64,000 bases of DNA, taken from NCBI RefSeq assembly GCF_027214025.1, contig NZ_JAPWHB010000003.1, forward strand, positions 434,001-498,000, in the 5' to 3' direction. This DNA comes from Parahoeflea alexandrii (GTDB taxonomy: Bacteria; Pseudomonadota; Alphaproteobacteria; Rhizobiales; Rhizobiaceae). The stretch's first letter is position 1, and each line of letters begins with the position of its first letter. The notes below the pieces were generated by a model. It saw nothing but the letters and a program-made list of their open reading frames with translations, was not told the DNA's origin and made no database searches. A program made the position numbers and the translations under genes. Of this stretch, positions 19,886-30,568 are shown piece after piece.

Positions 19886-21278
19886 TGCTTGCCTTTCTCG
19901 AAGACATATCGTCTTTCCACCACGATCGCGGGTCGACCGGTTGACCGTCTTTTCTGATCTCAATGTAGAGCGTCGGACGCTCCGATGCCAGCGACAAAGC
20001 CGCCGAACCTGCAAATCTCGTCTGTCCCATCGTCGCCAGGGGCTCGCCGGCAACCACGAACCTGCCGGCCGAGACCTTGATCTTCTCCATTCCGGCCAAC
20101 ACCACGTGATGGTTTTCGCCGGTATCGATAATAACCACCTGGCCATAGCTTCGGAACGGGCCCGCATAGGAGATCCATCCGTCGGCCGGCGCGTGGACGG
20201 TCGCGCCCTTTTCCGTAGCCAGGACTTCGCCCGCCAGAGTGTGCCCGGTGCCGTCGTCCGCGCCGAAATAGCGCACCATCTCGCCTGATGCGGGCATGGA
20301 CAGCGTACCCGTGAGCTTCGAAAAAGCATATGCCGGCATAATGCGGTTTTTGTCGGGCACGGCCACGGCGGCGAAGGCCCGCGCCCGCTCCAGCCGCTCT
20401 GCCAGTTGGCGCTGGCGCTCCTCCTCGGCCTTGCGCGCGGCCTCGGCTGCTTGCTTGAGAGTGGCAATCTCGTCCGCCAGCGCGGCAATGACGGATTCGA
20501 GTTCGCCGGAGCGGACAGTGAGCGCCTCGGCCCGCTGGCGTTCGCGATCGAGGCGCCGCCGGCTTTCCTCCTGCAATGCCGCTTTCTCGGAAGCCAGATT
20601 GGCAAGGCGCTGCTCCTCGGCGGCGTTTTCCTCTAGGGCTGCGGCAAGCGACACTCGCTCCGAGGCAATGGCCTGGCGAAGGGCGGCAAGTTCTTTCAGA
20701 TCGGCGGCGAGGGCTTGTGTTTCGGCGCGGATTTCGGGAACCACGGCGCCGAGCAGAATGGCGCTTCTGACCGAGGACAGTGCGTCTTCCGGGCTGACCA
20801 GAAGGGCCGGCGGCGGATCGCGACCAATCCGCTGCAGCGCGGCGAGCACTTCCGCCAGGACCGAGCGGCGCGAGATCAGGGACAGCCGCACCGCCTCCTG
20901 GCGCTCCGAAAGACCGGTCATGGCCTGTTCGCCAGCGGTGATCCGCTGGTCGAGTTCGGCCCGCCGGGCGGCGGTTTCGGCAATCTTGCGGTCAAGCTCC
21001 TGCTGGTCGGCGCGGAGGGCGTCGATATCCGCTTCCAGGGCTGAAAGCGCCTTGGCCGCAAGGGCGGCCTCGTCGGCGACCGACTGCAGTTCCAGCCGGC
21101 TGGCTTCCTGTTCCTGCTCGAGATCGGTGGCGACGCCAACGGAATCGGGGTCGGTGGCATCCGTCGCACGGGCGGGCGCCGGGCCGACTGCCAGCATCAG
21201 GACCAAGGCAAGCAGGCCGGGCCCCAAAGATAGAGGCAGCGCCCTAATCACGCGCGCGCGAGGAATGGCGGCAGTCAT
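19875..21278 (-). CDS. EnvC-like murein hydrolase activator (M23/LytM domain)
   Basis: About 467 residues: signal peptide (PLSLGPGLLALVLMLAVGPA region), a long coiled coil (about 50-290, rich in Glu, Ala, Gln and Arg), and a C-terminal LytM-like domain (GEVLATEKGATVHAPADGWI onwards). The usual zinc ligands are not complete: the HxGxD motif reads HTLAGE, and no HxH follows the GYxV strand, so it is probably a non-enzymatic activator of amidases, as EnvC is. The start at 21278 is preferred to 21320 because it leaves a normal signal peptide. It precedes ctpA with an 11-bp overlap. Confidence 0.88.
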   Translation of the reverse strand: MTAAIPRARVIRALPLSLGPGLLALVLMLAVGPAPARATDATDPDSVGVATDLEQEQEASRLELQSVADEAALAAKALSALEADIDALRADQQELDRKIAETAARRAELDQRITAGEQAMTGLSERQEAVRLSLISRRSVLAEVLAALQRIGRDPPPALLVSPEDALSSVRSAILLGAVVPEIRAETQALAADLKELAALRQAIASERVSLAAALEENAAEEQRLANLASEKAALQEESRRRLDRERQRAEALTVRSGELESVIAALADEIATLKQAAEAARKAEEERQRQLAERLERARAFAAVAVPDKNRIMPAYAFSKLTGTLSMPASGEMVRYFGADDGTGHTLAGEVLATEKGATVHAPADGWISYAGPFRSYGQVVIIDTGENHHVVLAGMEKIKVSAGRFVVAGEPLATMGQTRFAGSAALSLASERPTLYIEIRKDGQPVDPRSWWKDDMSSRKASNDT

Positions 21279-21450
21279 TGCTGCGCCAGACTCTGTCTGC
21301 ACGGATCGGGGGCTCCACATGGTTTCACCCTAGCGAATTTCGCGTTAACGCTCCATGAACCATATTGTCCCGGCGCATCAAATCTTCGCGAGCCGCGCTG
21401 GCCCCGGGCGGAACGGCGAAGCGACCGGCGCAGACCGTCATCGGGGCCGG

Positions 21451-21933
21451 TCAGGCGCGGTGATAGGGATGCCCGGAGAGAATCGTGACGGCTCGGTAGA
21501 GCTGTTCGGCGGCCATGATGCGCACCAGCTGATGCGGCCATGTCATCCGACCGAAGCAGATCACCGCGTCGGCCTTGGCGTGCAGCTCGGGATCGAGGCC
21601 GTCCGCACCGCCGATGGCGATGACCAGGTCACGGCGGCCGTCGTCGCGCAACCGCGCGAGCATGTCGGCGAACCCGGGCGAATCAGGTGTCTTGCCGCGT
21701 TCATCGAGAAGGATCAGGGCGGCGCCGTCGGGCATGGCGCGGGCAAGCGTTGCTGCTTCCTCGCGCTTGCGCTGCTCGGCGGTCGGGGCGCGGCTTTCAG
21801 CCACCTCGATGGTCCGGGCGAAATCGAGCCCGATTGCGCCGCCGGATTTGGCGAAGCGATCCAGATAGCGGCTCGAAAGCTCGCTTTCGGGACCTGACTT
21901 GAGCCGTCCGACGGCAAAGAGAGTGATGCGCAT
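21451..21933 (-). CDS. rlmH: 23S rRNA (pseudouridine-1915-N3)-methyltransferase
   Basis: A 160-residue SPOUT methyltransferase that methylates pseudouridine 1915 in helix 69 of 23S rRNA. The start at 21933 (MRITLFAVGRLKSGPE) matches the family. The knotted SAM site is visible in the stretches FVIAIGGADGLDPE-like (here DLVIAIGGADGLDPE) and LSGHPYHRA at the end. It follows rsfS, the usual neighbour. Confidence 0.95.
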   Translation of the reverse strand: MRITLFAVGRLKSGPESELSSRYLDRFAKSGGAIGLDFARTIEVAESRAPTAEQRKREEAATLARAMPDGAALILLDERGKTPDSPGFADMLARLRDDGRRDLVIAIGGADGLDPELHAKADAVICFGRMTWPHQLVRIMAAEQLYRAVTILSGHPYHRA

Positions 21934-22069
21934 GGTGCCCTGCGTTTGTCGTGCCGGGATCAGCGCAACGAACCTTCTCGCCGCGCTGCCACGCATGGCC
22001 GGGCGGCTTCAAACCTGATCCTGAAAACCAGCCAGGCTGACGACCGGAAGGCCTGTCAGCCGGCGCCGG

Positions 22070-22531
22070 TCAGTGCAGCTTTCCGTCTTCGATCTCGGGG
22101 GTCTGCCACATCTTCTCGATGTTGTAGAATTCCCTGATTTCGGGGCGGAAAACATGAATGATGACATCGCCAGCGTCGATGAGCACCCAGTCGCCGGCCG
22201 CCAGACCCTCGACCCGCGGATTGCCGAAGCCGGCGTCCTTGAGTTCGCTGATCAGGCGATCGCAGATGGATGCGACATGGCGGCTCGACCGGCCCGAGGC
22301 CACGACCATATGGTCGCCCAGCGCCGATTTTCCTGCAATGTCGATGGCTACGATGTCTTCTGCCTTGGAGTCCGCCAAGCTGTCGCGGACCAGTTCAAGC
22401 TGACGCAGAGCGGCGCGTTCGCCGCTTCCCGTGGCTTTCGAGAAATCGCCTTCGGCGCTTCCCTTCGCGTGTTCTGTTCTCAGGGTGGTTCCTTTCCTTT
22501 TCCTGAACAGTCCAACAACCGTTGCGATCAT
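22070..22531 (-). CDS. rsfS: Ribosome silencing factor
   Basis: A RsfS/Iojap protein that binds uL14 on the large subunit and blocks subunit joining in starvation. The core LADSKAEDIVAIDIAGKSAL, MVVASGRSSRHV and the WVLIDAGDVIIHVFRPEIRE stretch are diagnostic. The first ~40 residues are not conserved, so the true start may lie downstream of 22531. It sits between nadD and rlmH as in most proteobacteria. Confidence 0.94.
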   Translation of the reverse strand: MIATVVGLFRKRKGTTLRTEHAKGSAEGDFSKATGSGERAALRQLELVRDSLADSKAEDIVAIDIAGKSALGDHMVVASGRSSRHVASICDRLISELKDAGFGNPRVEGLAAGDWVLIDAGDVIIHVFRPEIREFYNIEKMWQTPEIEDGKLH

Positions 22532-22580
22532 CGACGCGACCGCAACGCACCATGAAGATAGTCATGGACGGCAGGGTTTT

Positions 22581-23186
22581 TCAAGATGCAGCGGTTTTAT
22601 TCGTGGAGCGCTCGCTGCGGATGGCGCTGGAAGAGAGCGACGAGCGGGGGCCATGGATGAAGGTCCAGGCGGGCGCCTTGAGATAGGGCAGGATCGCCGC
22701 ATGGTCTTCGTCGATCCGGGCCCGGCTGAAGGTCTTGGCCATTTTCGAGGACAGGTAGGCCAGCGTCGAACCCGGCCGGTCGATCACCGCGATCGGGAAG
22801 GTGCAGGCGATGCCGCGCCAGTTTTGCCACTTGTGGAAGTGCCTGAGATTGTCTGCCCCCATGATCCAGACGAAGTTGATGCCGGGATTGCGGGCCTTGA
22901 CGAAGGCCAGCGTCTGGGCGGTGTAATGCAGGTTGTGGGCGGCCTCGAAGGCAGTAACCTTGACCCGCGGACCCGGCGCCATCCGCCGGCTCAGCGCCAC
23001 GCGTTCGTCGAGGCTTGCCAGATCGGCGTGGTTTTTCAGCGGGTTTCCCGGCGTCACCATCCACCACAGCTGATCGAGCCCGAGACGGCGCAGCGCGATT
23101 TCGGCCACCAGCTCGTGGCCCTGGTGCGGCGGATTGAAGGAGCCGCCGAACAGGCCGACGCTCATACCCGGTTCGACATGCGGCAT
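22581..23186 (-). CDS. nadD: Nicotinate-nucleotide adenylyltransferase
   Basis: A 201-residue enzyme that makes deamido-NAD from nicotinate mononucleotide and ATP. The nucleotidyltransferase signature GLFGGSFNPPHQGH is at residues 10-23 and the second motif (SSSAIRSERS) near the C-terminus. The start is taken at 23186 (MPHVEPGMSVGLF); ATG 23165 is an alternative. The frame is open much further upstream, which is a shadow of proA. Confidence 0.94.
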   Translation of the reverse strand: MPHVEPGMSVGLFGGSFNPPHQGHELVAEIALRRLGLDQLWWMVTPGNPLKNHADLASLDERVALSRRMAPGPRVKVTAFEAAHNLHYTAQTLAFVKARNPGINFVWIMGADNLRHFHKWQNWRGIACTFPIAVIDRPGSTLAYLSSKMAKTFSRARIDEDHAAILPYLKAPAWTFIHGPRSSLSSSAIRSERSTNKTAAS

Positions 23187-23221
23187 CTTCAGGTAGGATG
23201 GGGAGCTGGCGGAGCGTCCGT

Positions 23222-24505
23222 TCAAGGCCGGATCTGGCCCGTGCCGCGCACGCGGTACTTGAACGAGGTCAGTTGCTCGACGCCGACGGGCCCGCGCGCA
23301 TGCATCTTGCCGGTGGCAATGCCGATTTCCGCGCCCATGCCGAACTCGCCGCCATCGGCGAACTGGGTCGAGGCATTGTGCAAGAGGATGGCCGAATCCA
23401 CTTCGGTGAAGAAGCGCTCGACGACTGCCGGATCCTCGGCAATGACGGCCTCGGTGTGGCTGGACGACCACTTGGCAATATGGTCGATGGCGCCTTCGAT
23501 GCCGTCAACAAACCGCGCGGCGATGATCGCATCGAGATATTCGGTGCGCCAGTCGTCCTCGGTTGCCGGTGTGGCGGCGGGCATCAGGTTCATCACTGCA
23601 TTGTCGCCGTGAACCTCGCAGCCTGCGGCGGCGAGATCGGCGAGGATGTCGGCGGCGAGCGCGCGATCCATGGCGCTGTCGAGCAGCAGGGTTTCGGCGG
23701 CGCCGCAGATGCCGGTGCGGCGCATCTTGGCGTTGACCACGATGGCGCGGGCCATGGCCGGGTCGGCGGACTTGTCGACATAGATGTGGCACAGGCCCTC
23801 GAGATGGGCGAAGACCGGCACCCGGGCGTCGGCCTGGACCCGGGCGACGAGACTCTTGCCGCCACGCGGCACGATGACATCGACCGTGCCGTTCAGTCCG
23901 GTCAGAAGCTCGCCGACGGCGGCGCGGTCGCTGACCGGGATCATCTGGATGGCGTCAGCCGGAAGCCCGGCTTTCTCGAGCCCCTCGACGAGGCAGGCGT
24001 GAATGGCGCGGGAGGAATGGAACGAGTCCGATCCGCCGCGCAGGATGACGGCATTGCCGGCCTTCAGGCACAGGGCGCCGGCGTCGGCGGTGACGTTGGG
24101 GCGGCTTTCATAGATCACGCCGATAACGCCGAGCGGGGTGCGGACGCGCTCGATCTTCAGCCCGTTGGGCCGGTCCCAAGCGGCAATCACGTCGCCGACG
24201 GGGTCGGGCAGGGCGGCGATGGCGCGGATGCCGTCGATGATTGCATCGATGCGGCTGTCATCGAGTTTCAGCCGGTCGACAAAGGAGGCCGCCATGTCGC
24301 TTGCAAGCGCCGCTTCGACATCGAGCGCATTGGCGTCGAGAATTTCCTTGCGGTGCGCCGAGATGGCCTCGGCCATGGCCTCGAGCGCGGCATTCTTCTG
24401 CTCCGTCCGGGCAATCGAAAGCGGTCGCGCGGCAGCCCTGGCACGGCGGCCGATGTCGGCCATCAGTGCAGCGATGTCAGCTTGGCTTGCGGTCTTGTCG
24501 AGCAT
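23222..24505 (-). CDS. proA: Glutamate-5-semialdehyde dehydrogenase
   Basis: A 427-residue NADPH enzyme that reduces glutamyl-5-phosphate in proline synthesis. The catalytic region around [13 protein letters not shown] holds the nucleophilic Cys, and [13 protein letters not shown] and [17 protein letters not shown] match the family. The ATG at 24505 ([14 protein letters not shown]) is favoured over 24526 by homologue length. It follows proB, the kinase that makes its substrate. Confidence 0.95.
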   Translation of the reverse strand: MLDKTASQADIAALMADIGRRARAAARPLSIARTEQKNAALEAMAEAISAHRKEILDANALDVEAALASDMAASFVDRLKLDDSRIDAIIDGIRAIAALPDPVGDVIAAWDRPNGLKIERVRTPLGVIGVIYESRPNVTADAGALCLKAGNAVILRGGSDSFHSSRAIHACLVEGLEKAGLPADAIQMIPVSDRAAVGELLTGLNGTVDVIVPRGGKSLVARVQADARVPVFAHLEGLCHIYVDKSADPAMARAIVVNAKMRRTGICGAAETLLLDSAMDRALAADILADLAAAGCEVHGDNAVMNLMPAATPATEDDWRTEYLDAIIAARFVDGIEGAIDHIAKWSSSHTEAVIAEDPAVVERFFTEVDSAILLHNASTQFADGGEFGMGAEIGIATGKMHARGPVGVEQLTSFKYRVRGTGQIRP

Positions 24506-24588
24506 GGCGCTCCTCCCGGCGTGCAATCAGGCAGGTTTCTTACGCAATCGGGGTGGCGGCGTAAAGACGGGACAGAATCCGGGCCCGA

Positions 24589-25710
24589 TCAGCCGATCAC
24601 CATGTCGTCGCGGTGGATCATGGCGGCGCGGCCGGAATAGCCGAGGATGGCCTCGATCTCGGCTGATTTGCGGCCGGCGATGCGGCGCGCCTCGTCGGCG
24701 TCATAGGCACTCAGACCACGGGCGATCTCGCGCCCGAACGCATCGCAGACCGCGACCGGATCGCCACGGTGGAAGTCGCCGGCAACCTCTTTCACGCCCG
24801 CCGGCAGCAGGCTCTTGCCGGAGCGGAGGGCTTTCTCCGCGCCTGCGTCGATGGTGAGTCTACCCGCAGGCTCAAGCTGGCCGGCGATCCAGATCTTGCG
24901 CGCCGACTGCGGCGTTCCGGACGGCCGGAACCAGCTCGACCGGGCGCCCCTGTCGATGGCCGAGAGCGGGTGATCGGTCTTGCCCGAGGCAATGATCATG
25001 GCGCAGCCGGCGCCGGTGGCGATCTTGCCGGCGTCGATCTTGGTCTTCATGCCGCCGCGCGAGAGCTCGGAGCCTGCGTCACCCGCCATGGCCTCGATCT
25101 CGGGGGTGATCGCGTCGATGATCTCGAGAAAGCGGGCGTCGGGATCGAGATGCGGCGGGGCGGTGTAGAGCCCGTCGATGTCGGACATCAGCACCAAGAG
25201 GTCTGCGCCGGCCATGGTGGCAACGCGGGCGGCGAGCCGGTCATTGTCGCCATAGCGGATTTCGCTGGTGGCCACCGTGTCGTTCTCGTTGATGATCGGC
25301 ACCGCGCCATGGCGCATCAGCTCGGCCATGGTCGCCCGGGCATTGAGATAGCGCCGCCGCTCCTCGGTGTCGCCCAGCGTGAGCAGGATCTGTCCGGCAA
25401 CAATGCCGTGGGTGGAGAGGCTGGAGGACCAGGCGCGGGCGAGCGCGATCTGGCCGACGGCTGCTGCTGCCTGGCTTTCTTCGAGCTTGAGCGGCCCGCC
25501 GGGCAGGCCAAGCACGGTGCGACCCATGGCGATGGCGCCGGAAGAGACCACCAGAACCTCGGCTCCGGCTTGCTTCAGCTCGGCGATATCGGCGCAGAGC
25601 GATTCGAGCCAGGCGGCCTTCAGGCCGCTGGCGCGGTCGACCAGCAGTGCCGAGCCGATCTTGATGACAATGCGCTTGTGCGCGGCAACGGGTTTGCGAT
25701 TGCCTGCCAT
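24589..25710 (-). CDS. proB: Glutamate 5-kinase with C-terminal PUA domain
   Basis: A 373-residue enzyme that phosphorylates glutamate, the first and feedback-controlled step of proline synthesis. The amino acid kinase domain shows KIGSALLVD near the N-terminus, [10 protein letters not shown], and [13 protein letters not shown]; a PUA domain occupies about residues 280-365. The start lies 2 bp after the obgE stop, so it is tightly coupled to obgE. Confidence 0.95.
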   Translation of the reverse strand: MAGNRKPVAAHKRIVIKIGSALLVDRASGLKAAWLESLCADIAELKQAGAEVLVVSSGAIAMGRTVLGLPGGPLKLEESQAAAAVGQIALARAWSSSLSTHGIVAGQILLTLGDTEERRRYLNARATMAELMRHGAVPIINENDTVATSEIRYGDNDRLAARVATMAGADLLVLMSDIDGLYTAPPHLDPDARFLEIIDAITPEIEAMAGDAGSELSRGGMKTKIDAGKIATGAGCAMIIASGKTDHPLSAIDRGARSSWFRPSGTPQSARKIWIAGQLEPAGRLTIDAGAEKALRSGKSLLPAGVKEVAGDFHRGDPVAVCDAFGREIARGLSAYDADEARRIAGRKSAEIEAILGYSGRAAMIHRDDMVIG

Positions 25711-25712
25711 GT

Positions 25713-26855
<1,143 letters not shown>

Positions 26856-26900
26856 TCAAAGCCTATTGCGGCGGGTGGTAAAGGCTCAGGCCCCGATTCG

Positions 26901-27428
26901 TCAGGGTTTGATGGCCCTGGCGGTCTCGAGCGTGGATGCGAAATTGACCCGGACCCGGGCAATCGGCAACCCGAACTTGGTCACCAGCGCGGTGTTGCGA
27001 AGCGTGCCGTCGTCCCCGAGTTCGAGCTTGTCGTGAAAGCGGACAATGTTGGGCTTGCCGCCGGGATTGAGATCGACCCGGTAGGTGAATCGGGCGGTGT
27101 TGCCCGACAGCCGGACGGTGGTTTCGCCCAGCACGTCTTCGCGGGTGCCCGAATAGGTGTTCGGCCCGGTGCGGGTGAAGATCCATGTCTTGGTGTCGCG
27201 CTCGCCGTCGTCGTAGCGGAAATCCTCGCGCAGCGTCAGCACCTTGCCGCGCACATGGCCGGTGAGATCAACGCGGAAGCTGCGGTGAAGCCCGGTGATG
27301 GCGCCGAAGGAACCGTAGGCATAGGTCTTGCCCTTGAAGAAATCCTCCAGCCGCAGCTCGGCTGAGTGCGCGGGCGAGGCGGCGAGGGCGGCGAAGAGCA
27401 GCAGGGCCAGGGGGCGCAGAAGGGTCAT
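26901..27428 (-). CDS. DUF3833-type exported protein
   Basis: About 175 residues with a cleavable signal peptide (MTLLRPLALLLFAALAASPA, cleavage near SAHS/AE). The mature part is a beta-rich DUF3833 domain (RLEDFFKGKTYAYGSFGAIT; FRYDDGERDTKTWIF). The start at 27428 is chosen over 27452 because an AAAGGA ribosome binding site precedes it. Family function is unknown; homologues are periplasmic. Confidence 0.82.
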   Translation of the reverse strand: MTLLRPLALLLFAALAASPAHSAELRLEDFFKGKTYAYGSFGAITGLHRSFRVDLTGHVRGKVLTLREDFRYDDGERDTKTWIFTRTGPNTYSGTREDVLGETTVRLSGNTARFTYRVDLNPGGKPNIVRFHDKLELGDDGTLRNTALVTKFGLPIARVRVNFASTLETARAIKP

Positions 27429-27483
27429 GGATCGCATCCTTTCGGGGGTCATGATCCTTCTACGCCGTTGTGGGCGGGCCGGA

Positions 27484-28173
27484 TTACCGGGCGTTCGGCC
27501 GGTTTTCGTTCGACCAGCTGATCAGCGAGACCCAGGTCTTGCGGTCGAGCCGGAACCATTCGACCGCTGCGCTGGCGTTGATGGCCAGAACATTGATCAT
27601 GCCGGTTCCCTGGAACTGGAAGCCGCTCTTCTGCAGCACCCGGCGGGAAGCCGGGTTGATCACCCGGCAGCGGGCGTCGATGTGCTCGATGTCGCGGGTG
27701 CGGAAGGCCATGTCGACCAGGGCATGCACGGCCTGGGTGGCGATGCCGCGGCCCCAGAACGGCTCTCCGACCCAGTAGCCCAGTTCGAGCGCCTTGCCGT
27801 CGCCGACGGTTTCCAGCGAACAGCAGCCGAGCAGCTTGCCGGTTTCGGATTCGGTGATGGCATAGACGCAATTGCCATTCCCGCGTTTGGCGGAGGCTCG
27901 CACAAAGGTTTCGGCGTCCGCGCGGGCATAAGGATGCGGGATGCGCGATACCATGGTGGCGATGGCCGGATTGTCGGCGAGAATGGCAATGGCGTCGATG
28001 TCCTCGGCGTGGGGCGCGCGAAGGACCAGGTGTTCGGTCAGGAGAACGGGGCAGTCGTAGCTCGACGCCGTCCGTTCGAAACTCTCTGCGTCGCTTGCGC
28101 TTATACAGTCGCTGAGGCTGTCTCTGGGTGCCCGTGCGCTGTCGCTCGGGCTCAAACTGGGATCTTCTCTCAT
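27484..28173 (-). CDS. GNAT-family N-acetyltransferase (RimJ/RimL type)
   Basis: A 229-residue acetyltransferase. The GNAT core runs from about residue 40: LLTEHLVLRAPHAEDIDAIA, then the acetyl-CoA-binding strand and loop ELGYWVGEPFWGRGIATQAV, and HIDARCRVINPASRRVLQKS. RimJ/RimL relatives acetylate N-termini of ribosomal proteins or small amines; its place between rpmA and obgE is conserved in Rhizobiales. The first ~38 residues are not conserved. Start 28173 (MREDPSLSP) is preferred to 28221, which lies inside the rpmA terminator. Confidence 0.85.
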   Translation of the reverse strand: MREDPSLSPSDSARAPRDSLSDCISASDAESFERTASSYDCPVLLTEHLVLRAPHAEDIDAIAILADNPAIATMVSRIPHPYARADAETFVRASAKRGNGNCVYAITESETGKLLGCCSLETVGDGKALELGYWVGEPFWGRGIATQAVHALVDMAFRTRDIEHIDARCRVINPASRRVLQKSGFQFQGTGMINVLAINASAAVEWFRLDRKTWVSLISWSNENRPNAR

Positions 28174-28192
28174 GGTCGTTCTCCGGTTTTGG

Positions 28193-28232
28193 ACAAAAAG
28201 AAAGGGGAGATGGCGTCCCATCTCCCCTTTTT
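28193..28232 (-). terminator. Rho-independent terminator after rpmA
   Basis: AAAGGGGAGATGG (28201-28213) and CCATCTCCCCTTT (28218-28230) pair over 13 bp, with A/T runs on both sides, so it can terminate in both directions. It closes the rplU-rpmA transcript. Confidence 0.8.
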
Positions 28233-28302
28233 CGTCCGGTGTTCCGGAGGTGCCTGCAAGGGCCGGGTCGATGAGACGCCGGCTTGCAAAATGCGATCCG
28301 GC

Positions 28303-28572
28303 TTATTCCGCTGCTTCCGCTTTCGGCATCACGGACACGTAGGTTCGGCCGTTGGCGGTTTTACGGAAGTCGACATTACCCGGCTGCACGGCAAAAATGG
28401 TGTGATCCTTGCCAATGCCGACGCCGGTGCCCGGATGCCACTTGGTTCCGCGCTGACGAATGATGATGTTGCCTGCAATCACAGCTTCGCCGCCGAACTT
28501 CTTCACGCCGAGGCGCTTGGAGTTCGAATCGCGACCGTTACGCGTGGAACCGCCAGCTTTTTTGTGTGCCAT
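28303..28572 (-). CDS. rpmA: 50S ribosomal protein L27
   Basis: An 89-residue L27 with the [21 protein letters not shown]-terminus that reaches the peptidyl-transferase centre, and [12 protein letters not shown] in the middle. No N-terminal propeptide is present. It follows rplU by 78 bp as in nearly all bacteria and ends before a strong terminator. Confidence 0.98.
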   Translation of the reverse strand: MAHKKAGGSTRNGRDSNSKRLGVKKFGGEAVIAGNIIIRQRGTKWHPGTGVGIGKDHTIFAVQPGNVDFRKTANGRTYVSVMPKAEAAE

Positions 28573-28650
28573 GGGTCTGCTCCTGTTCCGCCCTCAAGGG
28601 CGATTGTCTGTTTGCGGCTTTTGGCCGCCAGGGCCCGAACGGGCGGTTGA

Positions 28651-29259
28651 TTACTTCGCGAGAGCCTTGGCCTGCTCGCGCCAGTCCGAAATCTGTTCGG
28701 CGCTGAACGGCATGGCTTCGTCGATGCGGGTGATGTCGGCGTCGCTGAGAGCGGCAACCTGGGCGAAGGTGGTGATGCCCTGCTCGTTGAGCTGGCCTGC
28801 TGCGACCGGGCCGATGCCCTTGATCTTGGTCAGGTTGTCAGGCTCGCCTGCCGGTGCGGTGAACAGCGGCGCAGCGGTTGCCGCAGCCTCGGTCTTCGCC
28901 GGAGCGGCTTCCTTCTTGGCGGCAGCCTTCTTCGACGGCTTGGCGCCACCGGTCAGGATGTCGGTGATCTTGACGACAGTCTGGTGCTGGCGGTGACCGC
29001 GGATGCGCTTGGAGTTCTGGCGGCGGCGCTTCTTGAAGGCGATGACCTTGCGGGCGCGGCCCTGCTCGACGACTTCGGCAACGACCATGGCGCCTTCAAC
29101 GAAGGGAGCGCCAACGGTTGCGCCGGCGCCTTCGCCGACCATGAGAATTTCGGTGAACTCGACGGAATCGCCGGCGGCGCCCTCGAGCTTTTCAATCGTC
29201 AGAACGTCATTGGCGGCGACGCGGTACTGCTTGCCACCGGTTTTAATGACTGCGAACAT
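28651..29259 (-). CDS. rplU: 50S ribosomal protein L21 with C-terminal helix-hairpin-helix extension
   Basis: Residues 1-102 are a normal L21 ([39 protein letters not shown]). The protein continues to 202 residues: a Lys/Ala/Pro-rich linker (about 110-145), then a helix-hairpin-helix-like domain with [20 protein letters not shown] and [15 protein letters not shown], resembling the "predicted 5' endonuclease/HhH" tails found on some alphaproteobacterial ribosomal proteins. There is no frameshift; the fusion is continuous. Such HhH modules bind nucleic acid non-specifically. It is first in the rplU-rpmA operon. Confidence 0.95.
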   Translation of the reverse strand: MFAVIKTGGKQYRVAANDVLTIEKLEGAAGDSVEFTEILMVGEGAGATVGAPFVEGAMVVAEVVEQGRARKVIAFKKRRRQNSKRIRGHRQHQTVVKITDILTGGAKPSKKAAAKKEAAPAKTEAAATAAPLFTAPAGEPDNLTKIKGIGPVAAGQLNEQGITTFAQVAALSDADITRIDEAMPFSAEQISDWREQAKALAK

Positions 29260-29587
29260 CTTTTGTCCTTTCGTGTTCGTCCGGCTCTCGCCTTGCGGCG
29301 GGCCGTCTTTTTGCCAGTCGGAACGGATCGGCCGGGTCCATTGGGGACGCTGCCGGGTGAAGCCTGTCCGAGTTCCGCTGTTGCGGACGGCTCAGACAAA
29401 GGCCAACGGCGCAGGAAGCCCCACGCCGCATTCGGGTCGCGAGATACGTGAGACGGGGGCATGAGTCAAGCCAAATTGCCGGTCCGGTCCCGGTTTGGGG
29501 CGTGAGAGGCAAACTTACCCCTTGTGCAAGTCGCGCTGCGAGGTTATGGAAGCGCCCGCGCACTGATACTGCGCCGACCAAAGACGC
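29260..29587. other. Intergenic region carrying the rplU promoter and tRNA-Ser promoter
   Basis: About 330 bp between rplU (leftward) and tRNA-Ser (rightward). It must contain both promoters and the rplU leader. No clear -35/-10 pair or conserved leader structure could be assigned by eye. Confidence 0.4.
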
Positions 29588-29677
<90 letters not shown>

Positions 29678-29939
29678 TTTTCTGACTTCCCGCTGTCGCC
29701 CTTCGGGCCTCGCACAAGCTCGGACGGCCCTTGGCCTTGCGCACCCTGCTGGTTCGAAGTGTCCCGCTGCTCGCGGCCTTTTGTTTCTCGTGACATATCC
29801 GTCTGTGAACTGACCGGACCTAGCGTTACCGGCCGCCAGGTCTCGCCGGGCTATCGGCCGACAATCCTTGCGGTCTTCCGGTGGACTTCACTATTACATA
29901 AAGAATCTGCTATGTGTTGGCCTTTCAAGGGAGGATTAC

Positions 29940-30542
29940 ATGATCAGATATTTCACCATCGTTGCTATTGCGCTGCTGGCGTTCACAGGAATCGGGAAGG
30001 CCGAGGATCTGAAGGTCGGGATCACGTCGGAAATGCCGAGCGTGACCGTGGAGACCGCCGACGGCCCGGTGGAAATCCGCCGGATCCAGGACCAGGAGCA
30101 CGAGATCACCGGTGAGTATGCCAGGACGTCGCGGGCCTGTCCGCCGTTCTGCATCCAGCCGATCTCGCCGGCGGAAGGGGTGACGACGATCGGAGAAGTT
30201 GAACTGATCGGCATGCTCAAGGACCCCGACGCGATTGTCGTCGACAGCCGCACGGTCGACTGGTTCCGTGGCGGGTCGATCCCCGGTGCGATCAACCTGC
30301 CCTACACGGAGACGGGTGACCGGCTGAGCCAACTCGGCTGCGAGCCGGATTTCGACGGCTGGGACTGCGAAAACGCGAAAAAGGTGGCGCTGTTCTGCAA
30401 CGGGCTGTGGTGCGGCCAGTCCCCGACCGCGATCCGGGCGATGATTGCCGCGGGCTATCCGGCGGACCGGATCTTCTACTACCGCGGCGGCATGCAGAGC
30501 TGGAGGGTTCTGGGCCTGACCGTCACCGGCGAGGGCAAGTAG
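29940..30542 (+). CDS. Periplasmic rhodanese-domain protein
   Basis: The start at 29940 follows a strong GGGAGG ribosome binding site; an upstream in-frame ATG at 29868 is not needed. A signal peptide (MIRYFTIVAIALLAFTGIGK) is followed by ~180 residues. The rhodanese domain holds the VVDSRTVDWFRGGSIPGAIN strand-loop and the active-site Cys in LFCNGLWCGQSP, in which a second Cys sits four residues on. An N-terminal RTSRACPPFCIQP pair of cysteines may form a disulfide. It probably transfers sulfur or handles thiols in the periplasm; the substrate is unknown. Confidence 0.82.
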   Translation: MIRYFTIVAIALLAFTGIGKAEDLKVGITSEMPSVTVETADGPVEIRRIQDQEHEITGEYARTSRACPPFCIQPISPAEGVTTIGEVELIGMLKDPDAIVVDSRTVDWFRGGSIPGAINLPYTETGDRLSQLGCEPDFDGWDCENAKKVALFCNGLWCGQSPTAIRAMIAAGYPADRIFYYRGGMQSWRVLGLTVTGEGK

Positions 30543-30568
30543 GACAGCGATCCTCACAGCGGTGAGGG

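Noticed and set aside
19886-20605. N-terminal 240 codons of the open frame containing ctpA
   Set aside because: Arg/Pro/Ser-rich shadow of the envC-like gene; ctpA homologues start at the ATG at 19885.
22581-23471. Longer nadD with about 95 extra N-terminal residues
   Set aside because: The extra part is a shadow of proA; the nucleotidyltransferase motif lies at the normal distance from the ATG at 23186.
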